This document shows positions 6,817-15,483 of a DNA stretch of 15,483 bases, piece by piece. Below the pieces are notes generated by a model. It was given only the letters and a program-made list of their open reading frames with translations, made no database searches and was not told the origin of the DNA. The translations under genes and the position numbers were made by a program. Source of the stretch: Anaerolinea sp. (GTDB lineage: Bacteria; Chloroflexota; Anaerolineae; JAAEKA01); NCBI GenBank assembly GCA_014879765.1, contig JACSRL010000400.1, forward strand, positions 1 through 15,483. The letters are read 5' to 3'. How positions within the stretch are numbered: the first letter of the stretch is position 1; each line of letters opens with the position of its first letter.

Positions 6817-9800
6817 ATGACCTGCCACCTTGCGTCAGCCCACACCTTTTCTTCAGCGCACCTTGCCGTGCATCGAATTGCCTGCCGTCAGGCTCGATGG
6901 CGCCCGCTGCTGGCCATGTGGTTGGCCGCGCTGTTGCTGGCATTCAGCGCGGCCAACAGCCGGGCGGACGACCAATCGATAGGGGTGGGCAGGACGCCTG
7001 CGGCGCCTAATGCCACCTTCGTGGTCAACGACTCTGGTGACAGCGCCGACGCAGACACGGCCGATGGTTTGTGTGACGTGGATCTGGTCACGCCTGACTT
7101 GCAATGCACGCTGCGGGCCGCCATTCAGGAGGCCAACGCCCAGCCGGGGCTTGATACCATCAATTTCGATCTGCTGCCCGATAGCTTGATCATCCAGCCG
7201 GTCGCGCCGCTGCCGGAGATCAGTGAGGCAGCCATCGTGGACGCCAGCACAGACCAGGGGCCGGAACACGATCCGGCAGCGATGGCCGATGGCGATGCAC
7301 CGCTGGAAACGGCCTGTGCCACGCCGACGGTGCAGATCGACGGCGCGCTGATGGGCGGCTCAACTGATGGACTGGCCATCAGCAGCGGCGGCAGCACGGT
7401 GCGCGGCCTGATTATTACCCGCTTCCCTGATGCGGGCATTTTGCTGATTTCGGGCGCGGGCAACACGATCACCTGCAACCTGATCGGCGTCGATGCTGCC
7501 GGCGCCAGCGGTCTGGGCAACGGCGGCAACGGCATCGATATCTTTCAGTCCAACAGCAACATCATCGGCGGCAGCGAGCCGACCGATGGCAACGTCATCG
7601 CCGGCAACGGCCTGAACGGCGTGAAGATCAACTCGTCCGACGGCAATTCACTGCTGGGGAACACCATCGGCGTCGATCCAACCGGCAGTGTGGCCCTGCC
7701 GAACGGCAGCAGCGGCGTTGCCGTCGTCAACAGCATCGACACTATCATCGGCGGGACGATTGCCGGCGCGGGCAATCTGATTTCCGGCAACGGCGCGGCC
7801 GGCATCTATCTGGGAAGCGACGATGAAAACGTGCCGTCGCCCAGTCTGGTGCAGGGCAACCGGATCGGCGTCGATGAAAACGGCGTGAGCGCAATTCCAA
7901 ATCAGGTCGGTATCCAGATCTCCGATAGCACGGGCAACATCATCGGCGGCAGCGCGGCCGGCGCGCGCAACCTGATTTCCGGCAACACGGTGTACGGCAT
8001 TTCCGTTGATGGACGGTCCAACGAGATTCGGGGCAACTGGATTGGGATTGACATAACTGGTCTCGCCGCGCTGCCCAATGGGGTGGGCGTTTACCTGCCG
8101 CCTTCGTGGGAGGGGGTTGCCAGCGAAGTCGAGGTTGTGGAGAACGTTATCAGCGGGAACACTCAGCACGGCATCTGGATGAATGAGCACCTCTACGCCT
8201 ACCTGACTGGCAACCTGATCGGTGTGGGCATGGACGGCGTCACCGCGCTGGCCAACGGCGGTGATGGCGTGAACGGCAGCCGCTCCTGGTCGATCATCAA
8301 CGGCAACGTCATCGCTGCCAACGGTGGCTATGGCATCGCGCTGGACGGCGCGGGCGGTGTGCCGTCGCGGTTACATGGCGACATTCTGGCCAACGCCATC
8401 GGCGCTAACGCCGATGGCTCGCCGTTGCACCCGAACGGGTTGGGCGGGATCCGATTTGCGTCCATGCCATGTTGGACGCCATGTCGAATCGAGGATAACC
8501 ATGTTGTCGGCAACGGCGGCAATGGTATCACGGTGTTGGGCGACTCGCGTGTGATCATTTCCCGCAACGCCATCGCCGATCACGCTGGGCTTGGCATCGA
8601 CCTGGGCGATGACGGCGTCACCCCCAATGATCCAGGCGACGCCGACGGGGGTCCGAACCTGCTCCAGAACTTCCCAGTTGTGCAGCAGGCGACGACAAAT
8701 GGCAACACGGCCGAAGTAACGGTCACCTTCACCGGCAAGCCCAACACGGACATCGGCGTTGCGATCTTCAGCTCGCCGACCTGCGATCAATCGGGGTACG
8801 GAGAAGGTGCACGCTACCTGGGTGGCGCCTCAGGCATAACGAATGCCAGCGGCGCGATCACGTCGACGGTCGTGATCACGCAGACAGCGCTGCTTGGCCA
8901 GTTCGTGACTGCAACAGCCACTGGCGTCGAATATCTGGAGTTCGAGGATCGCTGGGCATACGTGACCTCGGAATTCTCTGCTTGTGCGGCTGTCGAGGCG
9001 CATGAGCTCTGCACCCCCGGCCCGCACAGCGGAACCATCACTGCTGACCAACGCTGGTGCGCGGCGAACAATCCGCATCAGATGACGGGCGACGTGACGG
9101 TGGCCCCTGGCGTGACGCTGACCGTGGAGCCGGGCGTCGTGCTCAAGGGCGCCACCACGGTGGAGCTCAACGTGCAGGGCCATCTGGCAGCCATCGGCGC
9201 ACCTGCCCAGCCCATCACTTTTACATCGTCCGTCGACACGGCCTACAACCAGTGGTCGGGCATCGTCTTCGACGGCACGGCCGGCGGCGGAACGGGCGAG
9301 TTGGACTACGCCACCGTGCGCTATGGCGGGCGGCCCAACAGCATCAATCCAAACTGTACCTCCAGCGGCCTGGGCTTCAACATCGCCGCGCGCAACGTGC
9401 AGGGGGGCGAGCTGCGCATCCGTAACAGCCAGATTCGCTCGGTCGGCTTCAATTGCAACGGCCACAGCCCGGACTACGGCCTGTACGTCGACAACAGCCG
9501 CGTCGTCGTGGAGAACACGACCTTTGCCAACAACGGCATCTCCAACACTGGCGACTACGCCATCTACGTAGCCGGCGCGGCCAGCTCGCTTGGCCTGGCG
9601 GGCAACACCTTCGTCAACAACAAGAACAACCGGGTGTTGGTGGCGCCCGACGCCATGACCGGCGCCGATGTGGCCTTTGTCGCCGAGGAAGGGCTGGAGA
9701 GCTACGAGTTGAACGGCAGCTATCTGGTGCCAGCCGGCAGAACCTTGACTGTCGAGCCCGCTGTGATGGTCATGGCCAGGAGTTCCACGACCGAACTGAC

Positions 9801-12800
9801 CGTGCAGGGCCACCTGCAAGCCATTGGCGCGCCTACGGAGCCGATCACTTTCACGTCGGCCGCCAACAGCGGCAGCAATCAGTGGGCGGGCATCGTCTTC
9901 GACGGCACGGCCGGCGGCGGAACGGGCGACCTGAACTACGCCACCGTGCGCTATGGCGGGCGGCCCAACAGCATCAACCCGACCTGCCACACCAACGGCA
10001 TGGGCTTCAATATCGGCGTGCGCGACGTACAGGCGGGCGAGGTGCGCATCCGCCACAGCCAGATTCGCTCGGCTGCCTTCAACTGCAACTTCGACAGTCG
10101 GGACTATGGCCTGTACGTCAGCAACAGCCGCGTCACGGTGGAGAACACGCTGTTCGCCAACAACGGCAATTCTAACACCAGCAACCCCAGCAATGGCGAC
10201 TTCGCCCTCTATGCCTCCGGGGCCAGCACCGTGTTGACCTTCGACGGCAACGTGGTGCGCAACAACCGGCGCGGCCTGCAACTGAACGGCGTCGGCGCGC
10301 AGACCCTGCGCAACAACGTCTTCAAGGATAACCCGCTGGGCGGCGTTTACGTCGCGGCCAGCGCCCAGGCGCAGCTCCTGCACACCACGTGGACGGGCAA
10401 CGGCGGCGACGCGGTGACGGTGGCCAGCGGCGGCTCGGCGTCGCTTATCAACTCGATCCTCGCCAACAACACCACCGGCGTGCGGGTCAACAGCGGCGGC
10501 GCGGGCACGCTGGATCGCACCCTGTGGTACGGCAACGGAACGAACACCGTGGGAACGGTCAGCCAGACGGGATCGATGACCGGGGAGCCGTTGTTTGCCA
10601 GCGACGGCTATCACTTGTCCTATTTGTCGCCGGCGCTGGAGCAGGGCGTAGACGCGGGCGTGGCCGTGGACATCGACGACGAGGCGCGGCCGCTGCCGGC
10701 CGGCACAGGGCCAGATCTGGGCGCGGATGAGTTCGACGCCGCGCAGGAGCTGATCTTCACCAAGATCGCGCTGCCGCCGGTGTGGGAGGTGACAGGCGTC
10801 ATTCCTGGCGGCAGTCTGACGCAGCGTTACCTGCTGCCCTTCCGCTACGGCAGCCCGGACCAGAACGCAGCGCCGCTGGATGTGACCATCACCGATACCC
10901 TGCCCGCGCCGCTGTCGCTGGTCAGCCAGACCCACTGGCCGCCCATGGGCTTTAGCCAGACCGGCCAGGCGTTGACCTGGCAGACGCAGACGCCGCTGGC
11001 GCGCGGCCAGTCGGGCATGATCGACATCACGACGCGCTACGCCAACCCGCAGCCCGGCCAGGTGCTGACCAACACGGCTGCACTCAACACGCTCATGGCG
11101 CAAGCTGTCAGCGAGACGCCCCTGGTTGCGCCGATTTTGATCAAACCGGGCACGGGCGAACTGTGTCCTGGCAACGTAGACATCCGCGGCGTGGCCCAGC
11201 CGGGAGTCACTGTGCATCTGTACATCAACAGCGCTCCGCTGGCCCAGATCGCAACCAACGCCGCGGGCGAGTTCAGCGCCACCTATAACTACGGCGGCAG
11301 CGCGACGGAGACGTTGACGGCCCAGGCTTGCACGGCCGGCGGGCAGTGCAGCGCGGTCAGCTCGCCTGTGACCTTGCGTCCGCCGCTGAGCTTCTGGTGC
11401 CCGCAGCGCTCGCAGTGGGAGGGCACACCGGCAGTGGGGCCGAAGGCCGGCCAGCACCTGGTCTTCAACTTCCGCGACGCCAGCGGCGAGTTTTCCAGCC
11501 AGAACTGGCGCATTCCCGGCGTCTACGGCTTCTGGAACACCACCCTGCACCTGCGCGCCTGCAACTGCCCGCCGGCCAGCGGCACCACCGCCCCGCCCAG
11601 CAGCGTCTGGCTGTTCGCCGACGGCGTGCGCTACGATCCGACCGGCAGCCACCCCGACTACACTTTCGCCGTCACCGGCGGGGCGCACAACGTGGTCTTC
11701 TGGGCCAACTGCGGCGGCAACTTCGTCTCGTCGACCGGCATCATCCTGATCGACCCGGACGGCTACGTCTTTGACGTGACGCAGGGCTTCGACCCCAACG
11801 ACCCGACTGCGCATGCAATTCCGGGCGTCACCGTCACGCTTTACTGGAACTCGGAGGAGTGGGGCGGCTGGACCCCGTGGCCGGCGGCGTTGTACAACAA
11901 CCAGGTCAACCCGCAGGTGACGGGCAGCGACGGCTACTTCGCCTTCTTCACCCCGCCCGGCCAGTACTATCTGCAAGTGGACGGCAAGCCGGGCTACCAG
12001 CCGTGGCGCAGCCCGGTGATCACCGTGGTCAACGAGATCGTGCATGTCAATGTGCCGGTCACGCCCTGGACCGAGCCGCCGGCCATCGAAGCGGTGACGG
12101 AGATTCTGCTGACCGCCAGCGGCCCGCAGCCGGCCAGCGTCACGGTGCCGGCCGGCACGACAGTGCAGTGGCGGGCCGAGGTCGATGGCCTGCTGCTGCC
12201 CGCCGAGCTGGCCGCGCTGGCCGAGAACCCGGTGCTGCATCCGCTGAGCGTGGTCAATCCCATCAGCAGCACGCTGGGCTGGGACGGCGGCATGTTGCAG
12301 CCTGGCCAGGTCTACCAGCGGCAGGTGACGCAGCCGGGCACGTACTTCTACCGCGACGGGCTGGGCAACACCGGCCAGCTCTGCGTCGACGCGTGCGCGC
12401 CGCTGGCGGTCGCGCTGGCCGCCTTCGAGGCCGCCGCCCAGCCGGGCCACATCCTGGTGAGCTGGGAGACGGTGAGCGAGGTGGACAACGCCGGCTTCAA
12501 CCTCTACCGTGGGCTGGATGGCGACTGGGAGAGCGCGACGTTGCTGGGCTTTTTCCCTTCACAGGCGCCGGGCAGCGCTCAGGGCGCGGCCTACACCTGG
12601 CAGGACGATGACGTGGCCGCGGGGCAGACGGCCTGGTACTGGCTGGAGGATGTGAGCCTGAGCGGGGTCGCCACGCGCCACGGTCCGGTCAGCGTCGCCA
12701 TGCAGACGCCGACCGCGGTGACTTTGACCGGGCTGGAGGCGCGGCCTGCCGCCGCCGGCGGGGCTGAGGGGTGGCTGCTGGCCGGGCTGCTGGCCTTGCC

Positions 12801-12831
12801 CCTGGCGCTGCGCCGCTGCCGGCGCGCGTAA
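6817..12831 (+). CDS. Giant secreted CSLREA-type parallel beta-helix surface protein
   Basis: This is a 2004-aa exported, probably surface-anchored protein of unknown ligand. A signal peptide has a long n-region, a hydrophobic core at about 31-46 and a likely cut after SRA (about residue 50). Next is a CSLREA-like N-domain in variant form, CTLRAAIQEAN (97-107). The first right-handed beta-helix (about 185-610) has 45-50-residue repeats of the type GNxIGxDxxGxxALPNG...IIGGxxAGAxNLISGN. A short sandwich linker follows. The second beta-helix (about 745-1310) contains a 210-residue duplication and ends with the typical PDLGADEFDA. Then come a DUF11/Ig-like pair (about 1310-1525), a Cys-containing domain and a carboxypeptidase-regulatory-like B domain (about 1525-1755), a cupredoxin-like fold lacking a visible copper-ligand set (about 1760-1868), and an FN3-like domain with SWETVSEVDNAGFNLYRG. 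The C-terminus is a hydrophobic helix plus RRCRRA, a membrane-stop or sorting tail without LPXTG. Adhesion or matrix roles are plausible but unproven. Confidence 0.9.
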   Translation: MTCHLASAHTFSSAHLAVHRIACRQARWRPLLAMWLAALLLAFSAANSRADDQSIGVGRTPAAPNATFVVNDSGDSADADTADGLCDVDLVTPDLQCTLRAAIQEANAQPGLDTINFDLLPDSLIIQPVAPLPEISEAAIVDASTDQGPEHDPAAMADGDAPLETACATPTVQIDGALMGGSTDGLAISSGGSTVRGLIITRFPDAGILLISGAGNTITCNLIGVDAAGASGLGNGGNGIDIFQSNSNIIGGSEPTDGNVIAGNGLNGVKINSSDGNSLLGNTIGVDPTGSVALPNGSSGVAVVNSIDTIIGGTIAGAGNLISGNGAAGIYLGSDDENVPSPSLVQGNRIGVDENGVSAIPNQVGIQISDSTGNIIGGSAAGARNLISGNTVYGISVDGRSNEIRGNWIGIDITGLAALPNGVGVYLPPSWEGVASEVEVVENVISGNTQHGIWMNEHLYAYLTGNLIGVGMDGVTALANGGDGVNGSRSWSIINGNVIAANGGYGIALDGAGGVPSRLHGDILANAIGANADGSPLHPNGLGGIRFASMPCWTPCRIEDNHVVGNGGNGITVLGDSRVIISRNAIADHAGLGIDLGDDGVTPNDPGDADGGPNLLQNFPVVQQATTNGNTAEVTVTFTGKPNTDIGVAIFSSPTCDQSGYGEGARYLGGASGITNASGAITSTVVITQTALLGQFVTATATGVEYLEFEDRWAYVTSEFSACAAVEAHELCTPGPHSGTITADQRWCAANNPHQMTGDVTVAPGVTLTVEPGVVLKGATTVELNVQGHLAAIGAPAQPITFTSSVDTAYNQWSGIVFDGTAGGGTGELDYATVRYGGRPNSINPNCTSSGLGFNIAARNVQGGELRIRNSQIRSVGFNCNGHSPDYGLYVDNSRVVVENTTFANNGISNTGDYAIYVAGAASSLGLAGNTFVNNKNNRVLVAPDAMTGADVAFVAEEGLESYELNGSYLVPAGRTLTVEPAVMVMARSSTTELTVQGHLQAIGAPTEPITFTSAANSGSNQWAGIVFDGTAGGGTGDLNYATVRYGGRPNSINPTCHTNGMGFNIGVRDVQAGEVRIRHSQIRSAAFNCNFDSRDYGLYVSNSRVTVENTLFANNGNSNTSNPSNGDFALYASGASTVLTFDGNVVRNNRRGLQLNGVGAQTLRNNVFKDNPLGGVYVAASAQAQLLHTTWTGNGGDAVTVASGGSASLINSILANNTTGVRVNSGGAGTLDRTLWYGNGTNTVGTVSQTGSMTGEPLFASDGYHLSYLSPALEQGVDAGVAVDIDDEARPLPAGTGPDLGADEFDAAQELIFTKIALPPVWEVTGVIPGGSLTQRYLLPFRYGSPDQNAAPLDVTITDTLPAPLSLVSQTHWPPMGFSQTGQALTWQTQTPLARGQSGMIDITTRYANPQPGQVLTNTAALNTLMAQAVSETPLVAPILIKPGTGELCPGNVDIRGVAQPGVTVHLYINSAPLAQIATNAAGEFSATYNYGGSATETLTAQACTAGGQCSAVSSPVTLRPPLSFWCPQRSQWEGTPAVGPKAGQHLVFNFRDASGEFSSQNWRIPGVYGFWNTTLHLRACNCPPASGTTAPPSSVWLFADGVRYDPTGSHPDYTFAVTGGAHNVVFWANCGGNFVSSTGIILIDPDGYVFDVTQGFDPNDPTAHAIPGVTVTLYWNSEEWGGWTPWPAALYNNQVNPQVTGSDGYFAFFTPPGQYYLQVDGKPGYQPWRSPVITVVNEIVHVNVPVTPWTEPPAIEAVTEILLTASGPQPASVTVPAGTTVQWRAEVDGLLLPAELAALAENPVLHPLSVVNPISSTLGWDGGMLQPGQVYQRQVTQPGTYFYRDGLGNTGQLCVDACAPLAVALAAFEAAAQPGHILVSWETVSEVDNAGFNLYRGLDGDWESATLLGFFPSQAPGSAQGAAYTWQDDDVAAGQTAWYWLEDVSLSGVATRHGPVSVAMQTPTAVTLTGLEARPAAAGGAEGWLLAGLLALPLALRRCRRA
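9085..9540 (+). repeat. Copy 1 of a 630-bp-period internal duplication
   Basis: Copy 1 aligns without gaps to 9715-10170 at an exact offset of 630 bp (210 codons). The protein frame is preserved, with shared motifs GIVFDGTAGGGTG, YATVRYGGRPNSINP and LRIRNSQIRS. Identity is patchy: DNA runs at 9257-9299 and about 9304-9347 are identical to the second copy, while flanking stretches have diverged. Confidence 0.9.
9715..10170 (+). repeat. Copy 2 of the 630-bp-period internal duplication
   Basis: The second copy encodes the matching motifs GIVFDGTAGGGTG, YATVRYGGRPNSINP and VRIRHSQIRS. After this point the copies differ, as copy 2 carries extra residues in an NTSNPSNGD segment. It extends the beta-helix by one large module. 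Confidence 0.9.
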
Positions 12832-12859
12832 CTGGGCGGGCAGGGGGCAGGACGGGGCG

Positions 12860-12894
12860 AAAGATGCCATCCTTTCGGAAAGGATGGCATCTTT
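12860..12894. terminator. Strong hairpin after the giant gene, likely terminator or REP
   Basis: A 16-bp perfect stem (12860-12875 and 12879-12894) has a CGG loop and begins 28 bp after the stop. Its 3' side ends in TTT followed by GTGTCT, so it could act as an intrinsic terminator with a weak U-tract. It has the same apex and GCCA/TGGC core as the hairpin at 6668-6703. Confidence 0.55.
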
Positions 12895-12913
12895 GTGTCT
12901 ATAGGCGCGAGAT

Positions 12914-12956
12914 TGTGACTTTTGTCGCAGCGTGTCATAGGGAAATCGGCTAGGAT
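12914..12956 (+). promoter_or_regulatory. Candidate class II Crp/Fnr-type promoter of ferredoxin-nosZ
   Basis: TGTGA-N6-TCGCA (12914-12929) differs by one base from the TGTGA-N6-TCACA consensus used by Crp and by Bacillus-type Fnr. A -10-like TAGGAT lies at 12951-12956, putting +1 near 12963. The site is then centred at -41.5, the exact geometry of a class II activator promoter. No good -35 is present, as expected for an activator-dependent promoter. The leader to the ferredoxin ATG is about 50 nt. Confidence 0.45.
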
Positions 12957-13013
12957 AGTAGGCAGTTTGGATGCGCTTCTTCGGTCTGTCAACAGCAGAG
13001 TTCGAGATACCCC

Positions 13014-13229
13014 ATGGAACCCCTCCCAGTCATCGACCAGAAGCTTTGCACAGGTTGCCACCGCTGTGTCGACGTCTGCCCGACGCAGGTGTTGGTTCAG
13101 GTAGCCGGCAAGGCGTTCTTGGCCTTTCCCGAACGCTGCACCTACTGCACCGCCTGCGAAGATGTTTGCCCGGAGGACGCTATCTCCCTGCCGTTTCTGA
13201 TCGTCCTGGCGCCGCCCACGGCATCGTGA
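13014..13229 (+). CDS. Small 2[4Fe-4S] ferredoxin
   Basis: This 71-aa protein has two complete cluster motifs, CTGCHRCVDVCP (about residues 12-23) and CTYCTACEDVCP (about 42-53). Each is CxxCxxCxxxCP, the bacterial 2[4Fe-4S] ferredoxin pattern. The four-Cys sets cross-ligate two low-potential clusters. There is no signal peptide, so it acts in the cytoplasm as an electron carrier or as a small subunit of a larger complex. The ATG at 13014 gives the expected compact N-terminus; the ribosome site is weak (GAGA-like only). It is followed in the same direction by nosZ after 134 bp. Clade II nos clusters commonly contain Fe-S proteins, so a role in delivering electrons or in NosZ maturation is reasonable, but NosZ itself is extracytoplasmic and direct electron transfer is unlikely without a membrane partner outside this window. 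Confidence 0.9.
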   Translation: MEPLPVIDQKLCTGCHRCVDVCPTQVLVQVAGKAFLAFPERCTYCTACEDVCPEDAISLPFLIVLAPPTAS

Positions 13230-13237
13230 AGGCGCCG

Positions 13238-13337
13238 CCCATTCGCCCATTCACCCATTCACCATTCACCATTCACCATTCACCCATTCACCCATTCACC
13301 ATTCACTCGTTCACTCGTTCACCCATTCACCCATTCT
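13238..13337 (+). repeat. C-rich 7-8-bp tandem repeat tract
   Basis: Thirteen consecutive units of CCCATTCA, CCATTCA or close variants (CCCATTCG, CTCGTTCA, CCCATTCT) fill 100 bp between ferredoxin and nosZ. By hand count the top strand is 46 C, 29 T, 22 A and 3 G. The tract would be unstructured in RNA and ends 14 bp before the nosZ ribosome site (AAGGAG, 13351-13356). It may be copy-number variable. Its C-over-G skew resembles a Rho utilisation site (inference). Confidence 0.9.
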
Positions 13338-13363
13338 CACCCACCCCCAGAAGGAGACTCACC

Positions 13364-15340
<1,977 letters not shown>

Positions 15341-15356
15341 GTTTACGTAATACGTC

Positions 15357-15409
15357 ATGCGTAACCCGTAACCCGGAGTGGGCGACAGTTGGGTGCTCAC
15401 TTCGGGTTG
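15357..15409. repeat. Tandem hairpin repeat, copy 1
   Basis: This 53-bp unit is identical to 15431-15483 at a 74-bp period. It holds GTAACCC twice, then a 14-bp stem at 15370-15408 (AACCCGGAGTGGGC against GCTCACTTCGGGTT, two G-U wobbles) with an 11-nt loop. It starts 17 bp after the nosZ stop. There is no T-tract, so it is REP-like, though it may protect or terminate the nosZ transcript. Confidence 0.85.
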
Positions 15410-15430
15410 CGGCGGAATGTGGAACACGCA

Positions 15431-15483
15431 ATGCGTAACCCGTAACCCGGAGTGGGCGACAGTTGGGTGCTCACTTCGGGTTG
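15431..15483. repeat. Tandem hairpin repeat, copy 2, running to the window end
   Basis: This is an exact copy of 15357-15409, with its hairpin at 15444-15482. The window ends inside or at the end of the unit, so the array may continue. The 21-bp spacer between units is not shared within the window. Confidence 0.85.

Noticed and set aside
6556..6828. Small open frames on both strands within the divergent gap.
   Set aside because: They run through palindromic repeats, have no ribosome sites or recognisable motifs, and overlap the predicted promoters.
8830..12450. Minus-strand open frame of 1206 codons opposite the beta-helix gene.
   Set aside because: Composition is repetitive Arg/Ala/Val/Asp with no motif, mirroring the repeats of the real gene on the plus strand.
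6817..12831. The beta-helix protein as the NosD accessory factor of the nos cluster.
   Set aside because: NosD shares the parallel beta-helix fold but is a few hundred residues long. This protein has CSLREA, DUF11-like, FN3-like and anchoring modules typical of large surface proteins, and a hairpin and separate promoter lie between it and nosZ.
13238..13337. Possible CRISPR array.
   Set aside because: The units are only 7-8 bp and contiguous, with no spacers and no cas genes nearby.
12971..13363. In-frame N-terminal extension of NosZ starting at 12971.
   Set aside because: It overlaps the ferredoxin in another frame, runs through the tandem tract (Pro/His/Ser/Phe/Thr low complexity) and would hide the lipoprotein signal. 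A strong ribosome site marks 13364.

Overview
The window is about 15.5 kb of GC-rich bacterial DNA with five convincing protein-coding genes and no RNA genes, CRISPR array or transposase. The gene set fits a Chloroflexota bacterium (Anaerolineae/Caldilineae type). It has a very large secreted CSLREA-type beta-helix protein, a BTAD/NB-ARC/TPR (SARP-like) regulator, a clade II nitrous-oxide reductase with a lipoprotein signal, and gaps filled with assorted palindromic repeats. No taxonomic marker gene is present, so the assignment is inference.

Layout. (1) 207-1595 (+): FAD-dependent oxidoreductase of the geranylgeranyl-reductase-like superfamily. (2) 1596-1747: gap with a double-palindrome repeat and a perfect TATAAT box. 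(3) 1748-3433 (+): M14 zinc carboxypeptidase with all catalytic landmarks and no signal peptide. (4) 3457-6429 (-): 990-aa SARP/BTAD-NB-ARC-TPR regulator, convergent with the peptidase. (5) 6430-6816: 387-bp divergent control region with a 121-bp nested inverted repeat, a near-perfect hairpin and 11-bp-phased direct repeats. (6) 6817-12831 (+): 2004-aa secreted, membrane-anchored beta-helix protein with an internal 210-codon duplication. (7) 12832-13013: gap with a second hairpin of the same design and a candidate class II Crp/Fnr-type promoter. (8) 13014-13229 (+): small 2[4Fe-4S] ferredoxin. (9) 13238-13337: C-rich, G-poor heptamer/octamer tandem tract. (10) 13364-15340 (+): nosZ. (11) 15341-15483: two copies of a hairpin repeat running into the window end.

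Working together. The ferredoxin and nosZ probably form one unit for anaerobic respiration: NosZ reduces N2O to N2 outside the membrane, and the ferredoxin is an electron carrier of unknown partner. A Crp/Fnr-like site centred at -41.5 of a candidate promoter fits oxygen- or redox-responsive control. The SARP-like regulator is divergent from the giant surface protein. Phased direct repeats just upstream of that gene's -10 resemble SARP operators, so the regulator may control its neighbour. The flavoprotein and the peptidase look like independent genes.

I found no clearly new multi-gene system. The most interesting signals are non-coding: the C-rich tract between ferredoxin and nosZ, the matched hairpins bracketing the giant gene, the phased repeats at its promoter, and the large inverted repeat predicted to lie in the regulator's mRNA leader.
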